The translations under genes and the position numbers were made by a program. Below, one piece after another: positions 1-8,253 of a stretch of DNA of 19,604 bases. A model generated the notes under the pieces. The model worked only from the letters and a program-made list of their open reading frames with translations, did not search any database and was not told where the DNA came from. The stretch comes from Chloroflexota bacterium (GTDB lineage Bacteria > Chloroflexota > Anaerolineae > Anaerolineales > Villigracilaceae), in assembly GCA_023459215.1 (NCBI GenBank), contig JAEWVF010000081.1, forward strand, positions 1-19,604, read 5' to 3'. Each line of letters opens with the position of its first letter. Positions within the stretch are counted from its first letter, which is position 1.

Positions 1-833
1 ATCACCAGCAGGAAGGTGTAATCGATCAGGGTGTAGCCCCAGATGTGGCGCAGTCCGTTACCGAGCGGATACTGATAACCGAGCGATGAGACGAATTCGA
101 TCTGGCCGCGCAGGATGTATTCCGCACCCAGGCCCAGGGCGGGCAACAGGATGGCCATCACGATCAGTTGCAGGCGGGCTTTGGGAATTTCGAAACGGGT
201 GATGTAAGCGCCCATAGCGAAGGCATCGATATGCGAGAAAGGCAGCACATAGACCCCGACGGCTGCGTTCGGGTAAAGGGCCGGGAAAGCGCCGCTGTTA
301 TACAGAAACCCAATCAGGGTGCGGAAGAGCGGCCCGGCCAGGATGGCTGCCAGGAAAACGGTTTTCAGCTTCTCGCGCGGGGTCAGGAAAATGACCAGCG
401 GCCAGACGATGTAAAACTGTTCCTCGACCGAAAGCGACCAGAAGTGGGTCAGGAAGCGCGATTCGACAAATTGCGATCCGGCATGGAAAAAATTATAGAT
501 GTACAGCAGGCCGTAAGGAAACTGCTCCTGGTAGAGCAGCATATAGTTTTCACGATATTTCAGGGCGAAAAGCAGCGCGGTCACCCCCAGCATCAGGAAC
601 AGGTAAAAATAGTAGAGTGGGAAAATGCGCAGGAAACGCCGCCCGTAGAATTTAACGAAAAATGCTTGCGGGGCAAGGGTTTCTTTCATGCGCAGCAGGA
701 TGTCGGTGATCAGGAACCCCGAGAGCACAAAAAAGAGCAGGACGCCCGTCCAGCCGAACAGGAAATAATCGGTGTGAACGCCCAGCACGAACAGGAAGGC
801 GATGGCGCGCAGGCCATCCAGTCCAGGGATCAC
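1..833 (-). CDS. acyltransferase 3 (OafA/YrhL-type) integral membrane protein, partial
   Basis: Seen: translating the minus strand from GTG at 833 gives an open frame to the window edge (277 codons, no stop). It starts with MIPGLDGLRAIAFLFVLGVH and continues with FFVLSGFLITDILLR (about residues 34-48), RRFLRIFPLYYFYLF (about 65-79), HFWSLSVEEQFYIVWP (about 125-140) and further hydrophobic segments. These are the hallmarks of the acyltransferase-3 family: the LDGLRAIA start, a conserved His in the first membrane helix (H20), the FFVLSG helix, and SxEEQFY. The family moves acyl groups from CoA onto sugars of surface polysaccharides, peptidoglycan or glycolipids at the inner membrane; the substrate here cannot be told. 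The GTG start is chosen because TGGAG lies 6 bases upstream and an in-frame TAG stands shortly before it. Family members usually have about 350-400 residues in this domain, so roughly 80-120 are missing on the left. It follows dnaA on the same strand, separated by a 19-bp hairpin, so it probably has its own transcript. Confidence 0.88.
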   Translation of the reverse strand, partial: MIPGLDGLRAIAFLFVLGVHTDYFLFGWTGVLLFFVLSGFLITDILLRMKETLAPQAFFVKFYGRRFLRIFPLYYFYLFLMLGVTALLFALKYRENYMLLYQEQFPYGLLYIYNFFHAGSQFVESRFLTHFWSLSVEEQFYIVWPLVIFLTPREKLKTVFLAAILAGPLFRTLIGFLYNSGAFPALYPNAAVGVYVLPFSHIDAFAMGAYITRFEIPKARLQLIVMAILLPALGLGAEYILRGQIEFVSSLGYQYPLGNGLRHIWGYTLIDYTFLLV

Positions 834-886
834 GGAAGTCTCCAAAAAGTAAGCATGACTGCGCTATTTTACGCCATTTTTGGTAG

Positions 887-937
887 AAAGCAGAAAGAGG
901 AAAGATGCCGGTTCGGTCTCTTTCCTCTTTCTGCTTT
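887..937. terminator. 19-bp perfect inverted repeat between dnaA and the acyltransferase gene
   Basis: Positions 887-905 (AAAGCAGAAAGAGGAAAGA) pair perfectly with 919-937 around a 13-base loop. The stem starts 17 bases beyond the dnaA stop on the minus strand and sits about 50 bases before the acyltransferase start. It is purine-rich on one arm, and the T-rich arm is its own U-rich 3' side. On the plus strand it is followed by TT, giving T5; on the minus strand by CTACC, so the classical U-tract is weak for dnaA. It is probably the dnaA terminator, but it could be an mRNA-stabilising or processing hairpin. Confidence 0.55.
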
Positions 938-953
938 TTGTCTCGATTGAGTT

Positions 954-2309
954 TCAAGCTGCCGCGGCCTGCCCATACAACTGGTCGCGGATTTGTTTGA
1001 CCCGGTTGCGCAGACGGTCATCGCGTTCAATCACATCGCTGATTTTTTCGATGGCGTACATCACGGTGGTGTGATCTCGACCACCCAGGGCTTCGCCAAT
1101 TTGGGGCAGGGAAGCATCGGTTTCCTGGCGCAGAAGGTACATGGCAACCTGGCGCGGTTCGGCGATTTTTTGCGAGCGGTCGCGGCCCAGCAGGTCATCG
1201 ACCGAGGTGTTCCAGGCGCGGGCGACCAGTTCAATCAGCTTGGCCGGCTGGACGTTGCGGCTTTGCGGCAGCAGATCGATCAGGGCGGTTTCGGCCAGTT
1301 TGGCGGTCAGCGGAGCGCCGCTCAAGTCGGAGAAGGCAACGATACGGTTGAGCGCGCCTTCCAATTCGCGGATGTTGGATTGGACACGGCGGGCGACCAG
1401 GTCCATGACATCGTCCGGCACCTGGCGGCCCATCTTTTCGGCTTTATAGCGCAGGATGGCGGTGCGGGTTTCCAGGTCGGGGGCCTGGATGTCGGCGGCC
1501 AAGCCCCACTCGAAGCGCGAGCGCAGCCGGTCTTCCAGCGTGACCATGGCCTTGGGAGGCCGGTCAGACGAGACGATGATTTGTTTGTCCTGGCCGTGCA
1601 GGGTGTTGAACGTGTGAAAGAATTCTTCCTGGGTTGATTCTTTGCCGGCGATGAATTGGATATCGTCGATTAGCAGGACATCGATCGAGCGGTATTTTTC
1701 GCGGAAGGAGGCGGTGGTATGCGAGCGGATGGCGTTGATTAGGTCGTTGGTGAATTCTTCCGACGAGACGTAGAGTACGCTCAATCCACGGGAATGACAG
1801 GCGTTGCCGATGGCATGTAACAGGTGGGTTTTTCCGAGGCCGACACCGCCGTACAGGAAGAGCGGATTGTAGGCGCGGGCCGGTTTCTCGGCAACGGCCA
1901 GGGCAGCGGCGTGGGCCAGACGGTTGTTGGCGCCGACAACGAAGGTGTCGAAGGTGTAACGGGGGTTGAGGGTGGATGAACGCGGTTTGGCGGCGGCAGG
2001 TTCCGGTGAGTCCACATCCGCGCCCGCTTCTTGAACGGGTTCAATTTCAGGTTGGCTGTCGCGCCCGTTGCTGACGACAAACTCAACATCCAGCGGGCGG
2101 TTTAAAATTCCTGAAAGCAAACGAGCTATGGCGCTCTGTAAACGATTTTCCAACCAGTCGCGGGCGTAAGCGTTGCGCACACCGATGGTTACCAATCCGT
2201 GCTCAAGGTTGAGCAGATGGGCATCGCGCACCCAGGTATCGAAGGAGGCGCGCGGCATTTCCATCTGTAGCTGTCCGAGCACTGATTGCCAGGCCTGTTC
2301 TGCGTTCAT
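954..2309 (-). CDS. dnaA: chromosomal replication initiator protein DnaA
   Basis: A 451-residue protein with the full four-domain layout of DnaA. Residues 1-80 are the helical domain I used for DnaB loading and self-association. Residues 81-114 are a short, poorly conserved linker. Residues 115-330 are the AAA+ domain, with Walker A GGVGLGKT (154-161), Walker B LLIDD (212-216), sensor 1 SSDRPP (247-252), the arginine-finger box RLRSRFEWGL (261-270) and sensor 2 SNIRELEGAL (311-320). Residues 355-451 are the DNA-binding domain, with the signature GGRDHTTVMYA (409-419). Length is typical of the family. The ATG at 2309 is preceded by AGGAG at a good distance. DnaA binds DnaA boxes at the origin, opens the duplex in the ATP form and recruits the helicase. 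The gene is not next to dnaN, recF or gyrB but between a sensor kinase and an acyltransferase, and it has its own leader of more than 100 bases. Confidence 0.98.
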   Translation of the reverse strand: MNAEQAWQSVLGQLQMEMPRASFDTWVRDAHLLNLEHGLVTIGVRNAYARDWLENRLQSAIARLLSGILNRPLDVEFVVSNGRDSQPEIEPVQEAGADVDSPEPAAAKPRSSTLNPRYTFDTFVVGANNRLAHAAALAVAEKPARAYNPLFLYGGVGLGKTHLLHAIGNACHSRGLSVLYVSSEEFTNDLINAIRSHTTASFREKYRSIDVLLIDDIQFIAGKESTQEEFFHTFNTLHGQDKQIIVSSDRPPKAMVTLEDRLRSRFEWGLAADIQAPDLETRTAILRYKAEKMGRQVPDDVMDLVARRVQSNIRELEGALNRIVAFSDLSGAPLTAKLAETALIDLLPQSRNVQPAKLIELVARAWNTSVDDLLGRDRSQKIAEPRQVAMYLLRQETDASLPQIGEALGGRDHTTVMYAIEKISDVIERDDRLRNRVKQIRDQLYGQAAAA

Positions 2310-2344
2310 GAATTACTCCTGTCAATGAGGTGTGGGGCACTGAA

Positions 2345-2367
2345 CCCTCTGCCTGTTTTGCAGAGGG
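2345..2367 (-). other. hairpin in the dnaA 5' leader
   Basis: CCCTCTGC (2345-2352) pairs with GCAGAGGG (2360-2367) over a 7-base loop, about 35 bases upstream of the dnaA start. No T-run follows it on the dnaA strand, so it is not a terminator. It could affect dnaA mRNA stability or translation. Confidence 0.4.
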
Positions 2368-2451
2368 CGCAGGGATCTTCGTGCTTGTACGTCGATACTT
2401 CTCAGGGAGTCTGGTTGTGGTAAGTGGGAGTTACCGCAATTGACTGCACAC

Positions 2452-2480
2452 ATTCTAGCAGAAGAGGCAGGACTCTGCCA
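2452..2480 (-). promoter_or_regulatory. weak candidate dnaA promoter
   Basis: On the minus strand, TGGCAG (2480-2475), a 17-base spacer and TAGAAT (2457-2452) lie upstream of dnaA. The -10 matches well (5 of 6) but the -35 is poor. A TTGACG stands nearby but is too far from this -10 (about 25 bases). It would give a leader of about 135 bases. Confidence 0.25.
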
Positions 2481-2614
2481 CACGTCAAACCTACGCAACC
2501 TTAAAAAGATTGTCTTTTTTAAGATGGTGAAACCTTAAAGGATTGGGGAATTTGGCTTGCGTAAATTGCCGAAAAATAGAACAAAAGTTTCAGCCATGAA
2601 GGGTTGGGTTGAAA

Positions 2615-2644
2615 AAATCAACCCCCACATGTGGGGGTTGATTT
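2615..2644 (-). terminator. 30-bp perfect palindrome with T-run, distal terminator of the sensor kinase gene
   Basis: A 30-base perfect palindrome centred on CACATGTG, with arms AAATCAACCCCCACA. On the minus strand the stem is followed at once by a run of six T (ATTTTTTC), the form of a Rho-independent terminator. It is the last of three tandem hairpins downstream of the kinase gene. As a perfect palindrome it must leave about 4 bases unpaired as a loop, and it could also be a protein-binding site. Confidence 0.65.
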
Positions 2645-2645
2645 A

Positions 2646-2663
2646 AAAAAACGCGCGTTTTTT
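2646..2663. repeat. A6-CGCGCG-T6 palindrome
   Basis: Perfect 18-base palindrome of A6, CGCGCG and T6, lying 1 base from the 30-bp palindrome and 23 bases from the next hairpin. Because it ends in T6 on both strands it can act as a short bidirectional terminator stem, but with little GC it is weak alone. Confidence 0.45.
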
Positions 2664-2686
2664 CGAGATATACGTTAAAAAATTCA

Positions 2687-2712
2687 GCGGACAAACCAAC
2701 CTGTTTGTCCGC
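2687..2712 (-). terminator. proximal terminator of the sensor kinase gene
   Basis: GCGGACAAAC (2687-2696) pairs with GTTTGTCCGC (2703-2712), a 10-bp stem with a 6-base loop. On the minus strand it is followed by TGAATTTTTT. It lies 55 bases after the kinase stop and is the first of three hairpins in a row, which should isolate dnaA from upstream transcription. Confidence 0.75.
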
Positions 2713-2767
2713 CTGTGAAACCTTGATTCTGGGCATTCCTAAACGAAATGGGAATATTAACGTCAGG

Positions 2768-4444
2768 TTAATGGGATTTGCCGTTGGGAACCCAAACCAG
2801 GAGGGATGTGCCTTCATCGATGACTGAGCAAAGTTCGACATCGCCGCCGACCTGGTGGGCGCGGGTGTGCATGTTCGAAAGGCCATGGCCGAGGGTCAGG
2901 CTCATTTTTTGCATGTCGAAGCCCTTGCCGTTATCGCGGATTTCGAGCATAACCCGCTCGGGGGTTTTCCAAACGCTGATTTCAACCTTTTTGGCGGCGG
3001 CGTGCTTGGCGGCATTGGCCAGGGCTTCCTGGCAAATATGGAAGAGCGCCAGCGAATGGCTCTTGGGCAGGTTGGCAACATCTTCCGGTGAGCCGCTCAG
3101 GTTGGCTTCGGCCAGGGTATTGGCGCGGAATTCCAGGGCCAGGCGTCTTAGTCCGTCCATCAGGTTTTCGTCACCGAGTTGGCGCGGACGCAGGTCGAGG
3201 ATGTAGGTGCGAATGTCGCGGATGGTGTGGTTGAGGCTGTTGATGGCTTGCTGGATGCGTTCGGCGGCGTGTTTGGGGTCTTCATCGGCCAGCAGGCGGG
3301 CATGTTCGAGCACCAGCCCGACGCCGTAAATGGATTGGATGATGCCGTCGTGCAGGTCCATGCCGATCCGGTCGCGCTCTTCGAGTACGGCCAGGCGGCG
3401 GGCGTCGTTGTGCAGGCGCGCATTTTCGATGGCCAGCCCGGCCCAATTGCCCACAGCAGTCACCAGTTGCACATCGTGGTCGTCGATGGGCAGGTTGCTG
3501 CGCGTGACGGCGCTCAAAACGCCGATGGCATTCCCGCTGGAAGTGAGCGGGATGCAGGCGATTTGGCGGAAACCGGCCTGGATGATGGCCGGGCGGACAT
3601 AACGCGCATCGCGGGCGATATCGTGGCTCAAAATTGGTTCGGCGCTCTGGGCGACCAGGCCGATGATGCCCTCGCCAACCTGCATCCGGTTGCGCGTCCA
3701 GAAGGCCTCGGCGGCTTGTCCGCGGTGCAGCACCATGCGCAGGGTTTGTTTGTCTTCTTCGAGCAGGAAAATTTCCCCGGCCTCGACCTTGAGATATTCC
3801 ATCACCTGGGCCAGGGTCTGGTTCAAAATCTGCTCGAGTTGCAGCGAGGAGGTCAACGTCTCGGCGATGTTGTTGAGCAGGGCCAGGTCCTGGTTGCGGC
3901 GGGTCAGGGCGCGGTCACGTTCCTTCAAGTCATCGTACAGGTGGGCATTGTGAATGGCAACCGCCGCATACGCTGCCAGCATCTGGATGATTTGCTCATC
4001 GTCGCGGGTGAATTCGGGCGCTTCCAGTTTTTCGGTCAGGTAGATTTGGCCGAGTTGGGTTTCCCCGTAGCGGATCGGCACCCCGAGGAAGGAGCGCATG
4101 TGCGGGTGGTTTTGCGGGAACCCGATGCTGCGATAATCCTGCTGGATTTCTGGAATACGCAAGGTTTCATCGGTATTCATCAGCGCGCCAAGCAAGCCGC
4201 GCCCCATCGGTGGGTGCGGAATGCGCCGGATTTCATCATCACTCATACCAACAGAAATGAACTTCTTTAGCCGACCGTCATCGTCCAAAACCCCCAGGGC
4301 GGCATAACGCGCATCAACCTGCTCGCAGGCCACCGTGGCGATGCGTTCAAGCAGGGATTCAAGAGAAATATCGTCCACCAACGTCAGGCTGGCTTGATGT
4401 AAAGCAATCAAACGTTCTTCCAACTGCTGTCGCGTTAGAAGCAT
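2768..4444 (-). CDS. GAF-GAF sensor histidine kinase, NarL/HisKA_3 type, cytoplasmic
   Basis: 558 residues, no membrane segments. Residues about 15-165 and 190-345 are two GAF domains joined by a charged helix (about 165-190). The HisKA_3 dimerisation/phosphoacceptor segment follows, with LEERDRIGMDLHDGIIQSI (354-372), His365 being the likely phosphorylation site. The HATPase_c domain has the N-box ICQEALANAAKHA (470-482), DNGKGFD (504-510) and GHGLSNM (519-525). Kinases of this build phosphorylate LuxR-type response regulators; the GAF domains sense a small ligand or a redox cofactor that cannot be inferred. No response regulator is in the window, so it is an orphan here. ATG at 4444 is supported by AAGGAG 7-12 bases upstream and by a promoter at 4466-4494. 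It diverges from the mevalonate operon over 123 bases, but nothing shows that it regulates that operon. Two or three terminators follow it. Confidence 0.93.
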   Translation of the reverse strand: MLLTRQQLEERLIALHQASLTLVDDISLESLLERIATVACEQVDARYAALGVLDDDGRLKKFISVGMSDDEIRRIPHPPMGRGLLGALMNTDETLRIPEIQQDYRSIGFPQNHPHMRSFLGVPIRYGETQLGQIYLTEKLEAPEFTRDDEQIIQMLAAYAAVAIHNAHLYDDLKERDRALTRRNQDLALLNNIAETLTSSLQLEQILNQTLAQVMEYLKVEAGEIFLLEEDKQTLRMVLHRGQAAEAFWTRNRMQVGEGIIGLVAQSAEPILSHDIARDARYVRPAIIQAGFRQIACIPLTSSGNAIGVLSAVTRSNLPIDDHDVQLVTAVGNWAGLAIENARLHNDARRLAVLEERDRIGMDLHDGIIQSIYGVGLVLEHARLLADEDPKHAAERIQQAINSLNHTIRDIRTYILDLRPRQLGDENLMDGLRRLALEFRANTLAEANLSGSPEDVANLPKSHSLALFHICQEALANAAKHAAAKKVEISVWKTPERVMLEIRDNGKGFDMQKMSLTLGHGLSNMHTRAHQVGGDVELCSVIDEGTSLLVWVPNGKSH

Positions 4445-4465
4445 GTCTCTCTCCTTGTAAAAAAT

Positions 4466-4494
4466 ATTCTACCCTACACGTCTGATTTGGACAA
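4466..4494 (-). promoter_or_regulatory. sigma-70-type promoter of the sensor kinase gene
   Basis: On the minus strand, TTGTCC (4494-4489), a 17-base spacer and TAGAAT (4471-4466, 5 of 6 matches) end 21 bases before the kinase ATG. This leaves a short leader with the AAGGAG ribosome-binding site. On the plus strand, TAGAAT at 4523-4528 could be the -10 of the mevalonate operon, but no good -35 is found 16-18 bases before it. Confidence 0.55.
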
Positions 4495-4567
4495 GTTGAT
4501 AGGTTTTGCCAGAAGGCAACTGTAGAATATCTGTAAAGTCAAAATAAAGCATTTTTAAGGATAAACC

Positions 4568-5860
<1,293 letters not shown>

Positions 5861-5863
5861 TTT

Positions 5864-5892
5864 GTAGGGGCGACCCGCCGGGTCGCCCCTAC
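5864..5892. repeat. 13-bp hairpin repeat (REP-like) inside the mevalonate operon
   Basis: GTAGGGGCGACCC (5864-5876) and its exact complement (5880-5892) surround a 3-base loop, filling most of the 43-base gap between the HMG-CoA reductase stop and the synthase start. It lacks a T-run, so it is not an intrinsic terminator. The GGGAGA that follows at once is the synthase ribosome-binding site. GC-rich hairpins of this look are commonly dispersed repeats in bacterial genomes; only one copy is in this window. It could stabilise or split the operon mRNA. Confidence 0.7.
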
Positions 5893-5903
5893 GGGAGAAC
5901 AAT

Positions 5904-6971
5904 ATGCCAAACACCACCCTTTTAAAACCCAACAAACCCGTCGGCATTGTCGGCTATGGATCGTATGTGCCGCGTTACCGTATTCCGGCCAAAGAGATTG
6001 CCCGTGTCTGGGCTGGCGGCAAGGCGGGCGGACTGCCGATTAAAGAGAAGGCCGTTCCCGGCCTCGACGAGGACGTGATAACCATGTCGATTGAAGCTGC
6101 GCGCAACGCCATGGCGCGCGCCGAAATTCAGCCAAGCGACCTGCGCGCGGTTTGGGTTGGTTCTGAATCGCACCCCTACGCCGTCAAGCCGACCTCGACA
6201 GTTGTCGCAGAGGCCATCGGCGCGGTTCCGCATGTCCAGGCTGGTGACTGGGAATTTGCCTGCAAGGCCGGCACCGAGGCGATGGTGGCGGCTATGGGTT
6301 TTATCGGCTCTGGCATGGCCGAATACGCCCTGGCCATCGGCATGGACACTGCCCAGGGCAAGCCCGGCGACGCGCTCGAGTACACCGCTGCGGCGGGCGG
6401 AGCGGCTTTTGTCATCGGCCCGGCGGAAAACTCGCTGGCGACGATTAACGCCTCCTATTCCTACGTCACCGATACGCCTGACTTTTGGCGGCGCGAATAC
6501 CAGAAATATCCCGAACATGGCGTGCGTTTTACCGGCGAACCGGCCTACTTCCAGCACATCACTTCCTCCTCCAAAACCCTGATGCAGGAACTCGGCACAA
6601 CGGCCAAAGATTACAAATGGGCGGTTTTCCACCAGCCGAATACCAAATTCCCGCAGAAAGCCGGCCAGATGCTCGGATTCACGCCTGAACAGATTGCGCC
6701 TGGCCTGCTGGTGACGGTGATTGGCAACACCTACTCGGGCGCTTCGATCATCGGCCTGACCGCCATCCTCGATATTGCCGAACCTGGCGACCGCATCCTG
6801 CTCGCCTCCTTCGGCTCCGGGGCTGGTTCGGACGCCTTCGACATCACCGTGACCGATAAAATCACTTCCCGGCGCGACAAGGCCACCAAAACCCAGGAAT
6901 ACATTGCCCGCCGCACCGAAATCGATTACGCCACTTACGCCCGCTATCGCGGCAAGATTACGATGAAGTAG
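5904..6971 (+). CDS. hydroxymethylglutaryl-CoA synthase, archaeal type
   Basis: 355 residues of the thiolase-fold condensing enzyme family. It joins acetyl-CoA and acetoacetyl-CoA to HMG-CoA. Visible: an N-terminal half starting VGIVGYGSYVPRYRI (13-27); SESHPYAVKPTST (87-99), with the catalytic Glu88; WEFACKAGTEA (116-126), with nucleophile Cys120; DTAQGKPGDALEYTAAAGGAA (148-168); VFHQPN (241-246), with His243; and a C-terminal GNTYSGAS / FGSGAGSDAF pair (274-281 and 303-312). The Cys/Glu/His set is complete, so it should be active. Its size and motifs fit the archaeal-type synthase rather than the longer eukaryote-like MvaS. That type works in a complex with a thiolase and a DUF35 protein, which are exactly the next two genes. 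ATG at 5904 has GGGAGA 5-6 bases upstream. Confidence 0.93.
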   Translation: MPNTTLLKPNKPVGIVGYGSYVPRYRIPAKEIARVWAGGKAGGLPIKEKAVPGLDEDVITMSIEAARNAMARAEIQPSDLRAVWVGSESHPYAVKPTSTVVAEAIGAVPHVQAGDWEFACKAGTEAMVAAMGFIGSGMAEYALAIGMDTAQGKPGDALEYTAAAGGAAFVIGPAENSLATINASYSYVTDTPDFWRREYQKYPEHGVRFTGEPAYFQHITSSSKTLMQELGTTAKDYKWAVFHQPNTKFPQKAGQMLGFTPEQIAPGLLVTVIGNTYSGASIIGLTAILDIAEPGDRILLASFGSGAGSDAFDITVTDKITSRRDKATKTQEYIARRTEIDYATYARYRGKITMK

Positions 6972-7033
6972 GAACCGGATTTTGAACCGGAAAAACGGAT
7001 GAGCGTAGCGGATACATTTTGCAAGGAAACCTT

Positions 7034-8194
7034 ATGACCGAAGTCATCATTGCTGGTATTGGACAAACAAGCATCAACGAACATTGGGGCAAAAGCCTGC
7101 GCCAGTTGGGCATCGAGGCCATGCGCGCCGCGATTGCCGATGCGGGCGGTTTGCAGCCCCATGCGCTTTTTGTCGGTAACATGTTCGCCCCCAACCTTTC
7201 GCGCCAGGCGCACCTGGGCGTGCTATTGGCCGATTTTGCCGGTTTGCGCGGCATCGAAGCGGTAACGGTCGAAGCGGCCGGCGCTTCGGGCGGCGCGGCC
7301 TTGCGCCAGGCTTATCTTGCCGTGCAGAGCGGCCTGGTCGATGTGGCTATGGCACTCGGGGTCGAGAAGATGACCGATGTGGTCGGCTCGGAGAACGAAT
7401 CAGCGCTGGCCACCACCGCCGATAGCGATTACGAGTCCGTTCAGGGCCTGACCTCCGCTGGACAGGCAGCCCTGCTGATGCGCCGCTATATGCACGAATA
7501 CCATGTCCCAGCGGATGGCCTGGCCGGTTTTGCGCTGGCGGCTCATGCCCACGGGGCAGGAAATCCGCAGGCCATGTTCCAGAAAGCGATCAAGCCCGAG
7601 CTATATGCCAAGGCCGAGATGGTCAGCGACCCGGTCAATATGTTTGATGTCGCTCCGCTGGCGGATGGCGCTGCCGCGCTCGTCCTGACCCGCCGCGCGC
7701 TCCTGCCTCGCGAGTTTCATCATCCGCTGGTGGCGATTGCCGGCTCCGCCATTTCGACGGATATGCTCGCCCTGCATGACCGCCACGATCTGCTGCACTT
7801 CGAGTCGGTCCAGATTTCAACCGCCAAGGCCCTGCGCCAGGCCGAGATTTCGCTTGAGCAGGTTGGTTTCTTTGAATATCACGATGCCTTCAGCATTTTT
7901 GCGGCGCTCTCGCTTGAGTCGGCTGGTTTTGCTCCGCGCGGACGGGGCTGGCAAATGGCTGCCGAAGGGGCAATTGGCCTGGGGGGCAAACTCCCTTGCG
8001 CGACGATGGGCGGGCTGAAAGCGCGCGGCAATCCCGGCGGCGCTGTCGGCGCGGTTCAGGCTGTCGAAGCGGCCAGGCAGTTGCGGGGTAGCGCGGGCGC
8101 GAACCAGTTAAACGGAGTCCGCTATGGGATGATTCAATCCCTGGGTGGACCGGCCTCCACGGCTGTGACCCACATCCTGAAAAAAGTGGAATAA
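7034..8194 (+). CDS. thiolase-fold protein (archaeal acetoacetyl-CoA thiolase type) lacking the catalytic Cys
   Basis: 386 residues from ATG 7034 (AAGGA 5 bases upstream; a TTG five codons earlier is less likely). It aligns by eye with SCP2/archaeal-type thiolases: MTEVIIAGIGQTSINEHWGKS at the start, ALFVGNM (44-50), VEAAGASGGAALR (79-91), GVEKMTDVVGS (109-119), EYHDAF (281-286) and GGLKARGNPGGAVGA (326-340). The family normally reads VEAACASGG, with the nucleophilic Cys, and GHPxGATG, with a catalytic His. Here they are Gly83 (GGC) and Asn333; only His283 of HDAF remains. The reading frame is otherwise intact and well conserved, so this is not simple decay. It lies between the HMG-CoA synthase and DUF35 genes, where the thiolase that feeds acetoacetyl-CoA to the synthase is expected. 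It may be a structural partner, or it may do a different reaction, as thiolase-fold aldolases of the Ltp2 kind do with DUF35 partners. Fold assignment is sure, activity unsure. Confidence 0.88.
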   Translation: MTEVIIAGIGQTSINEHWGKSLRQLGIEAMRAAIADAGGLQPHALFVGNMFAPNLSRQAHLGVLLADFAGLRGIEAVTVEAAGASGGAALRQAYLAVQSGLVDVAMALGVEKMTDVVGSENESALATTADSDYESVQGLTSAGQAALLMRRYMHEYHVPADGLAGFALAAHAHGAGNPQAMFQKAIKPELYAKAEMVSDPVNMFDVAPLADGAAALVLTRRALLPREFHHPLVAIAGSAISTDMLALHDRHDLLHFESVQISTAKALRQAEISLEQVGFFEYHDAFSIFAALSLESAGFAPRGRGWQMAAEGAIGLGGKLPCATMGGLKARGNPGGAVGAVQAVEAARQLRGSAGANQLNGVRYGMIQSLGGPASTAVTHILKKVE

Positions 8195-8195
8195 C

Positions 8196-8229
8196 CCTGA
8201 TAGTTCCTGATAGCCTGATTGTATAGAAT
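8196..8229 (+). repeat. three short CCTGAT repeats before the DUF35 gene, with a -10-like box
   Basis: CCTGAT occurs at 8196, 8206 and 8214 (spacing 10 and 8), directly after the thiolase-fold gene, followed by TAGAAT at 8224-8229. No matching -35 is clear. It may be a tandem slip repeat or part of an internal promoter or binding site for the DUF35 gene. Confidence 0.3.
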
Positions 8230-8253
8230 TAGGCTTGAACAAGGAGATGACTT

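Larger units (their letters stand above)
2310..2767. other. 458-base gene-free stretch between dnaA and the sensor kinase gene
   Basis: No convincing ORF on either strand. It holds the dnaA leader hairpin, a weak dnaA promoter candidate and three tandem palindromes (listed separately). An AT-rich part near 2500-2580 carries two related short repeats (ACCTTAAAAAGATTG near 2500 and ACCTTAAAGGATTGG near 2532). No exact match to the DnaA-box consensus TTATCCACA or its complement was seen, so this is not claimed as oriC. Confidence 0.6.

Noticed and set aside
168..950. 260-residue plus-strand ORF over the acyltransferase gene
   Set aside because: Low-complexity, Gln/Glu-rich translation typical of the reverse strand of a real gene; the minus strand gives a clear acyltransferase-3 protein.
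652..957. 101-residue minus-strand ORF
   Set aside because: Shifted-frame shadow of the acyltransferase N-terminus that also spans the 887-937 hairpin; no recognisable motifs.
2310..2767. Replication origin next to dnaA
   Set aside because: No exact TTATCCACA or complement was found; the closest string (TTGTGGTAAG near 2414) lacks a base of the consensus. Neither dnaN nor other origin neighbours are here. A GC-skew plot of the whole chromosome would decide.
3179..4270. 363-residue plus-strand ORF opposite the sensor kinase
   Set aside because: Antisense shadow of the kinase gene; the kinase shows all catalytic motifs and has a promoter and ribosome-binding site.
7019..7033. TTG start for the thiolase-fold protein
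   Set aside because: The ATG at 7034 has AAGGA at proper spacing, and the family N-terminus begins there.
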